NCBI GenBank assembly: GCA_049680185.1
Contig: JBAUHI010000005.1
Coordinates: 1 to 64,000, forward strand
Direction of reading: 5' to 3'
Source of the DNA: CAMLHU01 sp049680185
GTDB lineage: Bacteria; Gemmatimonadota; Gemmatimonadetes; Gemmatimonadales; GWC2-71-9
DNA length: 64,000 nucleotides
Numbering within the stretch: position 1 is the first letter of the stretch; each line of letters starts with the position of its first letter. The notes under the pieces are model-generated. The model had not been told where the DNA came from, ran no database searches, and saw only the letters and a list, made by a program, of their open reading frames with translations. Shown here one piece after another: positions 34,645-42,404 of the stretch. The position numbers were made by a program, and so were the translations under genes.

Positions 34645-35460
34645 CGCCGTGATCGCGCCGACGATCCCCTCCACCAGCCGTCCCAACTCTTCCCGCACCG
34701 CATCGGCCGCCGCCATCACTTCCTTGTGATTGAGCGGCGTCGGTGAGATGCCGGCCGCCGGGTTGGTGACCGTGGAGATGGCCAGGCACCGCATCCCCTG
34801 CGCCCGCGCTGCGATGACCTCGAGCACAGTGCTCATCCCGACGGCATCGGCGCCGAGTTTTTCCAGCATCCGCACTTCGGCCGGGGTCTCGTAGGTCGGC
34901 CCCAGCAACCCGGCATACACGCCCTCTTCCAGGTGCACGCTTCGTTCTTTGGCGACCACTCTTGCGATCTCGCGCAGTCCGCGGTCGTACGGATCGGTCA
35001 TGTCGGGAAAGCGCTCCTCGCCGGTGCGCACCGGGCCGACCAGCGGGTTGCGTCCGGTCAGGTTCAAGTGGTCGGAGATGAGCATCAGCGTGCCGGCCTT
35101 GAAGCTCCGCCGGATCCCGCCGGCTGCGTTGGTCAGCAGCAGTGTCTTGACGCCGAGGGCCGCGAAGACCCGGACCGGGAGTGCGGTGACCTCGGCGGAG
35201 TGTCCTTCGTATGCGTGGAAGCGTCCGCTCTGGGCGATGACCACCTTTCCGGCCAGCGTCCCGACGACGAGCTCTCCCTTGTGGCCGGCGACCGTGGGAA
35301 CGTGGAAACCGGGGATAGTCCCGTACGGGATCCGTACCGGGCTGCCGATCCGTTCGGCCAAGTGGCCCAGGCCCGATCCCAGGACGATGGCCACCGTGGG
35401 CGTGCGGCCGCCGAGCTTGGCGCGGACGGCCTCGGTGGCGTGGGAGACCTGGTCGGTCAC
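34642..35460 (-). CDS. Purine nucleoside phosphorylase (trimeric type I)
   Basis: A 272-residue enzyme. Phosphate-site phrase VLGSGLGHLAE, HAYEGHS, LLTNAAGGI, the purine-site GPTYETPAE and TVTNPAAG mark the trimeric PNP/PunA group, whose asparagine in the last motif favours inosine and guanosine. It splits these with phosphate to base plus ribose-1-phosphate. GTG start overlapping the transporter stop (GTGA). Last gene of the nucleoside-salvage operon. Confidence 0.95.
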   Translation of the reverse strand: MTDQVSHATEAVRAKLGGRTPTVAIVLGSGLGHLAERIGSPVRIPYGTIPGFHVPTVAGHKGELVVGTLAGKVVIAQSGRFHAYEGHSAEVTALPVRVFAALGVKTLLLTNAAGGIRRSFKAGTLMLISDHLNLTGRNPLVGPVRTGEERFPDMTDPYDRGLREIARVVAKERSVHLEEGVYAGLLGPTYETPAEVRMLEKLGADAVGMSTVLEVIAARAQGMRCLAISTVTNPAAGISPTPLNHKEVMAAADAVREELGRLVEGIVGAITA

Positions 35461-36896
35461 AGGAGCATCCCGGCGATCGTCGCGGAGAGGAAGTTGGCGA
35501 GCGTGCCGGCGAGCATGGCGCGGAAGCCGAGCTTGGCGAGATCGCCCTTGCGGTTGGGGGCGAGGGCGCCGATGCCGCCGATCTGGATGCCGACGGAGCT
35601 GATGTTGGCAAAGCCTGCCAGTGCAAAGCTGGCGATGACGAACGAGCGCGGATCGAGCGTGGCCTTGAGGGGACCGAGCTGCGAGAACGCGATGAATTCG
35701 TTCAGCACCGCGCGGGTGCCGAGGAGCCCGCCGATGACACCGCTGTCCTTCCAGGGCACGCCCATCGCCCAGGCCACCGGCCGGCCCACCCAGCCGAGGA
35801 CCGTCTGCAGATCCTGGGGCCACCAGGGCAGGACGCCGTGCACCCAGCTGAAGCCGCCGTTGGTGAGCGCCACCAGCGCCAGGAAGCTGATGAGCATCGC
35901 GATCACGTTCAGCATCAGGTTCAAGCCTTCGCCGGTCCCGCGCGACGCCGCGTCCACCACGTTGACGTCGGTGCGCGGGATCTCATGCTTCAGCTTGCCC
36001 ATCGTCTCGGGGACCTCGGTCTCCGGTTCGAAAAGCTTGGCCATCATGATGGTGCCCGGCGCGGTCATGATGACCGCGGTGAGGAGGTGCCGCGCCTCGA
36101 CGCCGAAGGCGATGTAGGCCGCCATGATCGACCCGGAGATGTGGGCCATCCCCGAGGTCATCACCGTCATCAGTTCCGACTGCGTCATCGTGGGCAGGAA
36201 GGGTCGAATGGTGAGCGGGGCCTCGGTCTGGCCCATGAAGATCGACGCCGCGACGTTGAGGCTTTCGGCACCGCTAACGCCCATGACCTTGCTCATCACC
36301 GCCGCGAACCCCTTCACCACGATCTGCATCACACCCAGGTAGTACATGATCGCGAACAGGGCCGAGATGAAGATGATCGCGGGGAGCACCTGGAAGGCGA
36401 AGATGACTCCCAGGCTGGAGCCCTGTTTGCCGAGCTCACCGAAGACGAACTGGGATCCGGCGTAGGAGTAGCCCAGCACCTTGGTGACGAAATTGCCCAG
36501 GACCCGGAAGAGGTTCTGCCCGAAGGGGATCCGGAGCACGAAGATCGCGAAGGCGAACTGGAGCCCAAGCCCCCACGCGACGATGCGCCATCGGATGGCG
36601 TGGCGCTTCGACGAGAACAGGAAGCCGACCCCGATGATCAGGGCCAGGCCAAGCAACCCGCGGAGCCGCTGCCGGAGGGGGGTGTGGGTGGCCAAGTCGG
36701 AGTACTGGTCTGCCGTCGGCGCCTGGGTGGGTGCGGCGGCCGCGGTGGCGGGCGCCTGCTGGGCCACCAGCCCACCGACGGCGTGTCCAGTGAGCCCCGG
36801 AATGATCCACGTGGCCCCGAGGCAGAGTGCGACCAGGATGCACATGGTCAGGAAACGGCCACCCGCGGACGACAGGCCACGACGGATCGGGGACAT
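35457..36896 (-). CDS. Concentrative nucleoside transporter (CNT/NupC family)
   Basis: A 479-residue transporter with about ten membrane helices. The CNT signature is present in GQTEAPLTIRPFL and NEFIAFSQL. An unusual Ala/Thr/Gln-rich soluble stretch (about residues 40-75) follows the first helix, before a helix pair; most bacterial CNTs lack it. It imports nucleosides with Na+ or H+. AGAGGAA precedes the ATG. It lies between adenosine deaminase and PNP, giving uptake plus first metabolism. Confidence 0.95.
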   Translation of the reverse strand: MSPIRRGLSSAGGRFLTMCILVALCLGATWIIPGLTGHAVGGLVAQQAPATAAAAPTQAPTADQYSDLATHTPLRQRLRGLLGLALIIGVGFLFSSKRHAIRWRIVAWGLGLQFAFAIFVLRIPFGQNLFRVLGNFVTKVLGYSYAGSQFVFGELGKQGSSLGVIFAFQVLPAIIFISALFAIMYYLGVMQIVVKGFAAVMSKVMGVSGAESLNVAASIFMGQTEAPLTIRPFLPTMTQSELMTVMTSGMAHISGSIMAAYIAFGVEARHLLTAVIMTAPGTIMMAKLFEPETEVPETMGKLKHEIPRTDVNVVDAASRGTGEGLNLMLNVIAMLISFLALVALTNGGFSWVHGVLPWWPQDLQTVLGWVGRPVAWAMGVPWKDSGVIGGLLGTRAVLNEFIAFSQLGPLKATLDPRSFVIASFALAGFANISSVGIQIGGIGALAPNRKGDLAKLGFRAMLAGTLANFLSATIAGMLL

Positions 36897-36948
36897 CGGA
36901 TTCCTCTGCGATGGGACGGATGGGACGCGGCGAGCGGCACCGCGCCGG

Positions 36949-37971
36949 TCAGAGCGAGCGCAATTCCTCGCGGACGTCGGACAGGAGCAACTGCTTTTCG
37001 GGCCAGGGCAGGAATGCCCCGTCGAATCCGTGCAGGATCATCCGGTCGATCTCCGCACGCCCCATCCCGAGCGCCGTATGCGCGATCCAGTACTCGTTGG
37101 AGAGGGAGGTGCCGCTCATCAGCCAGCTGTCGGTGCAGAGCGTCGCCATGAGGCCATCGGCCAGGTAGCCGCGCACCGGATGCGCCGCAGCGCTCGGGAC
37201 CGCATGGGTCTGGACATTGCTCGTGATATTGGTCTCCAGCACCACTCGACGGTCGCGGAGCTGGGCCTTGAGCCCCGGATCTTCCGAGAGACGGGTCCCA
37301 TGGCCGATCCTGGTGGCATGGCAGAGGTGGACCGCCTGTGCGATCGACTCCGCCCCGGCCGCCTCGCCGGCATGCACCGTGATCCCCAACCCACCCTGCT
37401 CTGCGACATCGAACGCCGCGCGATGCGCCATCGCCGGCCGACCCGCCTCGCCGCCGGCCAGGTCGAACGCGACGACTCCATGGTCACGGAGCGCCACCGA
37501 GCGCGTCGCCAGGTCGACCGACACGTCCGGCGCGTAGTGTCGCAGCGAACAGTTGATGATCGCCGTCCGCACCTTGAAGTCCCGCTGGCCCCGCACCAGA
37601 CCGCGCCACTCCGCCGCGACCGCGTCCTCGACGGTGAGCCCGTTGCGGGTGCTGAGCAGCGGGCAGTACCGCACTTCCAGATAGCGGAGCCCGTCCGCGC
37701 GGGCGTCCTCGACCATCTCGTAGGCCACGCGCTCGATGGCCTCGGGGTCCTGGAGCAGGGCGATGGTGATGTCGAATCGCTTGAGGTAATCCTCGAGATC
37801 GTGCGCGTTGTCGACCAGCATATAGCGGCGGAGCGCATCGGGTTCGCGGGCGGGGAGGTCGACCTTGGCCGTCCGGGCCAGGTCGATCATGGTCTCCGGT
37901 CGGAGCGAGCCATCGAGGTGGACGTGCAGCTCCGCTTTGGGGAGCCGCCGCAGCAGTTCACGGCTGAGCAT
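36949..37971 (-). CDS. add: Adenosine deaminase
   Basis: A 340-residue amidohydrolase that turns (deoxy)adenosine into (deoxy)inosine. Metal and catalytic motifs: ELHVHLDGSLRP (12-23), ITVHAGEAAG, RIGHGTRL and LCTDSWLMSGTSLS. The classical TDD pair reads TDS: the metal-binding Asp is kept and the second Asp is Ser, similar to the TDN form of actinobacterial enzymes. It overlaps the small upstream gene by 14 nt. Its product is the natural substrate for the downstream PNP. Confidence 0.94.
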   Translation of the reverse strand: MLSRELLRRLPKAELHVHLDGSLRPETMIDLARTAKVDLPAREPDALRRYMLVDNAHDLEDYLKRFDITIALLQDPEAIERVAYEMVEDARADGLRYLEVRYCPLLSTRNGLTVEDAVAAEWRGLVRGQRDFKVRTAIINCSLRHYAPDVSVDLATRSVALRDHGVVAFDLAGGEAGRPAMAHRAAFDVAEQGGLGITVHAGEAAGAESIAQAVHLCHATRIGHGTRLSEDPGLKAQLRDRRVVLETNITSNVQTHAVPSAAAHPVRGYLADGLMATLCTDSWLMSGTSLSNEYWIAHTALGMGRAEIDRMILHGFDGAFLPWPEKQLLLSDVREELRSL

Positions 37972-38209
37972 CGAACTCCGCCGTGCAGGCCCCTCGACGG
38001 GCGGAGATGATCGCGCGGATGATCGCACCCGGTCCGACCGGCGTCTCGGGCGTGAGCGGCAGGCCGCGCCCGTCGTGCATGAGCCCCTCGCCAGCCAGGA
38101 CCCGCTGGGCCAGGATCGGATCGAGGGCCCGGACCGCGTCCAGCACCGTGGCATCGGCCGCGACGGAAACGCCGACGTCATTCACGAAACAGCGGATATC
38201 GCCGCTCAT
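37958..38209 (-). CDS. Small beta-grasp-like protein of unknown function
   Basis: An 83-residue protein whose ATG shares a base with the 5'-nucleotidase stop (TGATG) and whose end overlaps add by 14 nt. The sequence IRCFVNDVGVSVAADATVLDAVRALDP, then PETPVGPGAIIRAI, follows the strand-turn-strand-helix and final-strand pattern of MoaD/ThiS/ubiquitin-like proteins. It lacks the C-terminal Gly-Gly needed for sulfur transfer, having RRG followed by a 9-residue tail. The fold is an inference; its place between two nucleoside enzymes is fixed by overlaps. Confidence 0.65.
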   Translation of the reverse strand: MSGDIRCFVNDVGVSVAADATVLDAVRALDPILAQRVLAGEGLMHDGRGLPLTPETPVGPGAIIRAIISARRGACTAEFDAQP

Positions 38210-41200
38210 CAACGCTTCGCGATGAAGCGCGGCTGTTCCGGCGCCTCGATCGGCTGGGGCAACGCACCGAAGTAGGTGACCAGCGCGCGCAGCTTGAGGA
38301 CCGGCGAGTCATCCGGCGCCACCGCCTGGCCCTTCACCGCCGGCACTGCCGTCGATGCCGCCACCCAATAGGTCGACTTGTCCCGGATCTTCGACCCATC
38401 GGAGAGGCGGACGTCCTTGATGCGTCGTCCCGACTTGGCGGTCGGATCGTAGGTCACCATCAGGCCCGACACGTGGATGTGCGGCTGGCCGTCCGCGGTC
38501 AGCGCGTCCTCGAGGAACTGGCGGAGCGCGGCCCCGGACCAGGTGCGGCGTTGCAAGATGCCGTACGCCCCGATGAAGTCGCGCACGGTGCCGAATGTCA
38601 GCGGCCCCGCCGGCAGGTCGGTCAGCAGCTCGCTGTCCGCCAGTACCGCAATGTCGGTGCGCAGCGCGTTGCGCCAGGCGTCGGCCACGAGATTGCCCAG
38701 CGGTCCCTGCAAGGACGTCCGTGGCAGTGGAAGCTTGGCGGTCGCCACCACGCGAGATGCCGCAGAATCCACGGCGCCGCCGTAACGGGCCAGCAGCGTC
38801 ACTACGCCAGCATCGGGGCGCACCCGGTCGACCCGCACGGTATCCACCGCCCACCGGAAGACCCGACCCCCGACGACGGTCCGTACCAGGTCGACCCGTG
38901 CCACCGATGTACCACGGGCCCCGCCGCCCAGCACCGGCGTGCCGTTGACCAGCGAATCGGGACCGTCTGGGCCGACGACCGCATCGAAGGTCCCGGTCGG
39001 AAGCGCTGCGGCGAGCGCCACCGCATCGGCGTTGGCCAGGAGCACCACAAAATCGGGTCGTTCGGCCCGGGCCTGTGCGGCCGCGTCCCGGATGGCGGGG
39101 AGATCGCGCCTGAGCGAGTCGCCGGCGGCGGTGTAGCCCACGACCGCCACCTTCCGCCGGGACACCGTGAGCACGCGATAGGGCACAGCCCAGTCCGGAC
39201 GGCGCCGGGTGACTGGATCGACGTAGTTGGCCGTCACCCACGCAAAGCGCGATCCGGATATCCGGCGCTGCAGCGTGTCCGCCGACCAGGCCACGTCCGT
39301 CAGGCCGACCGCGGTCGCATCGAGCCCGGCCTTGTTGAGCGCCTCGACCATCGACTGGCCGTGGACCAGGTCGGATGCGCGGGTCCCCTGCAGGAGATCC
39401 CCCGCGGCCAGCCGCACGGTGGGGCAGTCGCACTGTGCGCCCACACTGTCGAGGACCGGCTTGATGGCCGCCACACCACCGAGCCCAGCGTCGGGCCCGA
39501 GCTGTCCGTGGAGCGGGCCGAGCGCCATGATGCGGAGCTGCACCGAATCGACCGGCACCGCTGCACGCGCGATCGCCGCGACGCCGAAGATGGCGCGGAC
39601 GTCGTCCGCGGCCTTGTTCGGCACGATGCGCCAGTTCTCCCGCGCAAAGTCCCGGGGATGCAACGTGTCGCGACCGACGGCCGCCTCGATCACGTTCCTG
39701 ACCGACTCCCGCCGGTCGTAGGTGACCGGTGCACCGGCCAGCATCTCGAAGCCGCCGGTACCGGTCTGCCGATAGCTGCTCAGCGCGAGCGTGAAGGAGT
39801 CGGTCGGTGCCACCGGTCGGCCTTTCACCACCAGGCTCGTGATCCGTTGCCCCACCGGCTTGGACAGATCGATCAGATAGTCGGCACCCCAGACCAGGTC
39901 GTCATCGTAGCCAGGGACGCTGTCGTTCAACGTCACCCGACCGTCGGCGGCGGTCCGGAAGTAGCGGGCGCTCTGTTCGAGATATGCGCGCAATTGTGCG
40001 CCGGAGATCCGGACGGCCTTGAGCGTGTTCTCATAGGGATAGAGCGGATACACATCGGACCGATGGATCTCACCACTCGGGAGGCCGCCGGTGGTGGCAT
40101 AGGCCGAGACCGCGGCCAGGTCGGCGTGGGCGGCGCGGCGCATCGCCTCGCCGATGAAACCCATCAGGGGCGTCGGGATGGCGCGGGCACCCTGCGCCGG
40201 GAAGGGACCGACCGCGACTCCGACCGGCTGGCTGATCCAGTCCGACACCGCGCGTCTGGCAGGTGCCAGACGCCTGACCAGTGCGGCGCTCTCTGGTTCA
40301 CGATCGAGCGGCACCGCATCGGCATGCACCGCCGTGACCACCCAGCGGCCGCCGCGCTGTGCCAGTGACACGTGCACCACCGCCACATTCCGCGCGAACG
40401 CCTTCGGCTGGATGAAGTGGACCCCAGCGATGACCGAGTCCACCATCTCGCGGTGGGAGTGCCCCACGATGACGACGTCGGGCTTCGAACTGGTCCCCGC
40501 GAGCGCCGCCGCGTCGTCCTCGGGCCCGATGCCGGTGGTGTCGTACGAAGAAGCCCCGTCCATCCCGCTGTGCATCAGCACCACGACGACATCGCCTTCG
40601 GCCCGCAGTCGCTGGAGAAGGGCCGGCGCCGACGACCGGATCCGATCGATCCGTATCTGGCCCTTGAGCGGACCGCGATCGAGCATCAGCGTCGCGGGCG
40701 TGGTGAGCCCGCCGATGGCGATCTTCACGCCACCGCGCTGGATCAGGGTGTAGGGCGCGAACATCGCGGTGCCGTCGGTGGTGGAGAGGTTGGCCGCCAC
40801 GATCGCATAGCGGGCACCGTTCATGGCGCGCCGGAAGAACGGGACGCCGAAATCGAACTCGTGATTGCCGGGGACCGCGGCGTCATACGCGAGGCCGTTG
40901 AGTGCATCGACCATCGGATCGGGATCCTGGGGCGCCACCGCGGCGAAGTACGTGGCAAAGGGATCACCGGCGATCAGGTCTCCGGCATCGACCAGCACCA
41001 CCTCGCCGGGATAGCGGCGTCGGAGCGAGTCGATCACCGACCCGGCCCGGGTCAATCCGCCCGGATACGCCTTCCCCTCGACGAAATCCCAGCCGGTGGC
41101 ACGCCCGTGCACATCCGTCGTCGCGACGATCACGACGTGGGCGGTGTCCTGGGCGGTCAGGGCGGAAGTGGGAAGGACGAACAGCGCCACCGGAAGGACG

Positions 41201-41232
41201 GCGACCCGAAGGGCGGTGCGGGGGTTCAGCAT
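38209..41232 (-). CDS. Tandem-duplicated secreted 5'-nucleotidase, second half degenerate
   Basis: A 1007-residue protein, about twice the family length, with a signal peptide (LFVLPTSALTAQ). The first unit is a complete UshA-type enzyme: TTDVHG, DAGDLIAGD, GNHEFDFG (near 123) and GHSH, then the C-terminal substrate domain (about 315-540). From about 560 a second metallophosphatase-like domain appears, with LGPLHGQLG in place of DxH, AAGD kept, and the NHE and GHSH motifs missing. A second C-terminal domain follows (GPLGNLVADAWRNAL). The first half should hydrolyse nucleotides in the periplasm; the second looks non-catalytic. First gene of the salvage operon; GATATT lies 5 nt before the ATG. 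Confidence 0.9.
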   Translation of the reverse strand: MLNPRTALRVAVLPVALFVLPTSALTAQDTAHVVIVATTDVHGRATGWDFVEGKAYPGGLTRAGSVIDSLRRRYPGEVVLVDAGDLIAGDPFATYFAAVAPQDPDPMVDALNGLAYDAAVPGNHEFDFGVPFFRRAMNGARYAIVAANLSTTDGTAMFAPYTLIQRGGVKIAIGGLTTPATLMLDRGPLKGQIRIDRIRSSAPALLQRLRAEGDVVVVLMHSGMDGASSYDTTGIGPEDDAAALAGTSSKPDVVIVGHSHREMVDSVIAGVHFIQPKAFARNVAVVHVSLAQRGGRWVVTAVHADAVPLDREPESAALVRRLAPARRAVSDWISQPVGVAVGPFPAQGARAIPTPLMGFIGEAMRRAAHADLAAVSAYATTGGLPSGEIHRSDVYPLYPYENTLKAVRISGAQLRAYLEQSARYFRTAADGRVTLNDSVPGYDDDLVWGADYLIDLSKPVGQRITSLVVKGRPVAPTDSFTLALSSYRQTGTGGFEMLAGAPVTYDRRESVRNVIEAAVGRDTLHPRDFARENWRIVPNKAADDVRAIFGVAAIARAAVPVDSVQLRIMALGPLHGQLGPDAGLGGVAAIKPVLDSVGAQCDCPTVRLAAGDLLQGTRASDLVHGQSMVEALNKAGLDATAVGLTDVAWSADTLQRRISGSRFAWVTANYVDPVTRRRPDWAVPYRVLTVSRRKVAVVGYTAAGDSLRRDLPAIRDAAAQARAERPDFVVLLANADAVALAAALPTGTFDAVVGPDGPDSLVNGTPVLGGGARGTSVARVDLVRTVVGGRVFRWAVDTVRVDRVRPDAGVVTLLARYGGAVDSAASRVVATAKLPLPRTSLQGPLGNLVADAWRNALRTDIAVLADSELLTDLPAGPLTFGTVRDFIGAYGILQRRTWSGAALRQFLEDALTADGQPHIHVSGLMVTYDPTAKSGRRIKDVRLSDGSKIRDKSTYWVAASTAVPAVKGQAVAPDDSPVLKLRALVTYFGALPQPIEAPEQPRFIAKR

Positions 41233-41316
41233 ATAGGAATATCCGCCAGCATCGGGCGTCGGGCAACGGCACCGGATTGCGTGCATCCATCCAACGGTAT
41301 ATACGTTAAGCCATAT
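41233..41316. promoter_or_regulatory. Divergent promoter region with ATAT palindromes
   Basis: This 84-bp region serves the leftward 5'-nucleotidase operon and the rightward arsR-phoBR operon. On the right, TTGCGT (41277-41282) is followed by TATATACG. Two 8-bp palindromes, GTATATAC (41297-41304) and CATATATG (41312-41319), overlap the -10 and the arsR ATG; ATAT dyads of this sort are typical of ArsR-family operators. On the left, GATATT (41238-41243, bottom strand) is 5 nt from the nucleotidase ATG. Confidence 0.55.
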
Positions 41317-41685
41317 ATGAAGACACGACCTTCCCCGGCCGATCTTTTGACCGCGATCGCCGAACCCACACGGCTCCGGATCGTGAACTGCCTCGCGGCA
41401 GCGCCACTGTTCGTCTCCGACCTCCAGGCCATCCTCAAGCTCCCGCAACCGACGGTCTCCCGGCACCTGCGGATCCTGCGCGATGCTGGCGTGGTGCACG
41501 ACACTGCCATCGGGCAGTTCGTGCTGTACCGGCTCCGCTCGAGCACCGACGTCGACGGGCGCCTGATCGCCGCGGTGCTGGAGAGCCTGGCCGTGGACGA
41601 CACGTTCGGCGCGGAGCGGCAGCGCGCCGCCGACCGCAATCACACCCACACCCGGTCCAGGGCGGCGGAGCCCGTCACCGCATGA
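41317..41685 (+). CDS. ArsR-family regulator without a metal site, first gene of the phoBR operon
   Basis: A 122-residue winged-helix protein: LLTAIAEPTRLRIVNCLAAAP, then LFVSDLQAILKLPQPTVSRHLRILRDAGVV. The classic metal-binding ELCVCDL is LFVSDL here, so it is probably not a metal sensor of the ArsR/SmtB type. The tail ends in a His/Arg-rich run (NHTHTRSRA), whose role is unknown. Its stop overlaps the phoB ATG (ATGA). This is not a usual companion of phoBR; it may add a second signal to phosphate control or repress the divergent nucleotidase operon. Confidence 0.88.
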   Translation: MKTRPSPADLLTAIAEPTRLRIVNCLAAAPLFVSDLQAILKLPQPTVSRHLRILRDAGVVHDTAIGQFVLYRLRSSTDVDGRLIAAVLESLAVDDTFGAERQRAADRNHTHTRSRAAEPVTA

Positions 41686-42404
41686 CCCGATCCGATCCGC
41701 CGACGCATCGCATCCTCGTGGTGGACGACGAACCCGACATCACAGCGCTGGTCGCCTACCACCTGGCCAAATCCGGACACCGTGTCTCCACCGCCGCCAA
41801 CGGCCCCGACGCACTTCGCGCTGCGCGGGAGGAACGCCCCGACCTCGTGATCCTCGACGTGATGTTGCCGGGCACCTCGGGATATGACGTGCTGGCCGAA
41901 CTGCGCCGACGGGACGAGACGCGGGACGTCGGCGTCATCCTCCTCACCGCACGTCGGGAGGAACAGGACCGGATCCGCGGACTCGAACTTGGCGCCGATG
42001 ACTACCTCACGAAGCCATTCTCGCCACAGGAATTGGTGCTCCGGGTCGACGCGGTCCTCCGACGACTCACCGCGCCGGCGGTGGTGAGCGGATCGACGAT
42101 CAGCGCCGGCCCGGTGGTCATCGATCGCGCGGCACACAACGTGAAGGTCGATGGCACGGAGGTGCCGCTCACGTCGATCGAGTACAAGTTGCTGCTGACG
42201 CTGGTGGAACGACGGGGACGTGTACAGGAGCGTCCCCAGCTGCTGGAAACGGTCTGGGGACACCAGCCCGACATCCAGACCCGCACGGTGGACATGCACG
42301 TGCAAAGACTTCGCAACAAGTTGGGACCCGCCGGTCAACTGATCGAGACGGTGCGGGGCACCGGCTACCGCTTCCAGGCCGCCGACACGGGTCGACGCAG
42401 GTGA
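41682..42404 (+). CDS. phoB: Phosphate regulon response regulator
   Basis: A 240-residue OmpR/PhoB-type regulator. The receiver domain has the acidic pair DDE, the phosphorylated Asp near 59 (VILDVMLPG) and the conserved Lys in YLTKPF. The winged-helix domain (about 140-235) has TSIEYKLLLTLVERRGR and TVDMHVQRLRNKLG. It binds 11-bp direct repeats when phosphorylated; candidate sites are at 44166 and 46466. Linked by overlaps to arsR before it and phoR after it. Confidence 0.93.
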   Translation: MTRSDPPTHRILVVDDEPDITALVAYHLAKSGHRVSTAANGPDALRAAREERPDLVILDVMLPGTSGYDVLAELRRRDETRDVGVILLTARREEQDRIRGLELGADDYLTKPFSPQELVLRVDAVLRRLTAPAVVSGSTISAGPVVIDRAAHNVKVDGTEVPLTSIEYKLLLTLVERRGRVQERPQLLETVWGHQPDIQTRTVDMHVQRLRNKLGPAGQLIETVRGTGYRFQAADTGRRR

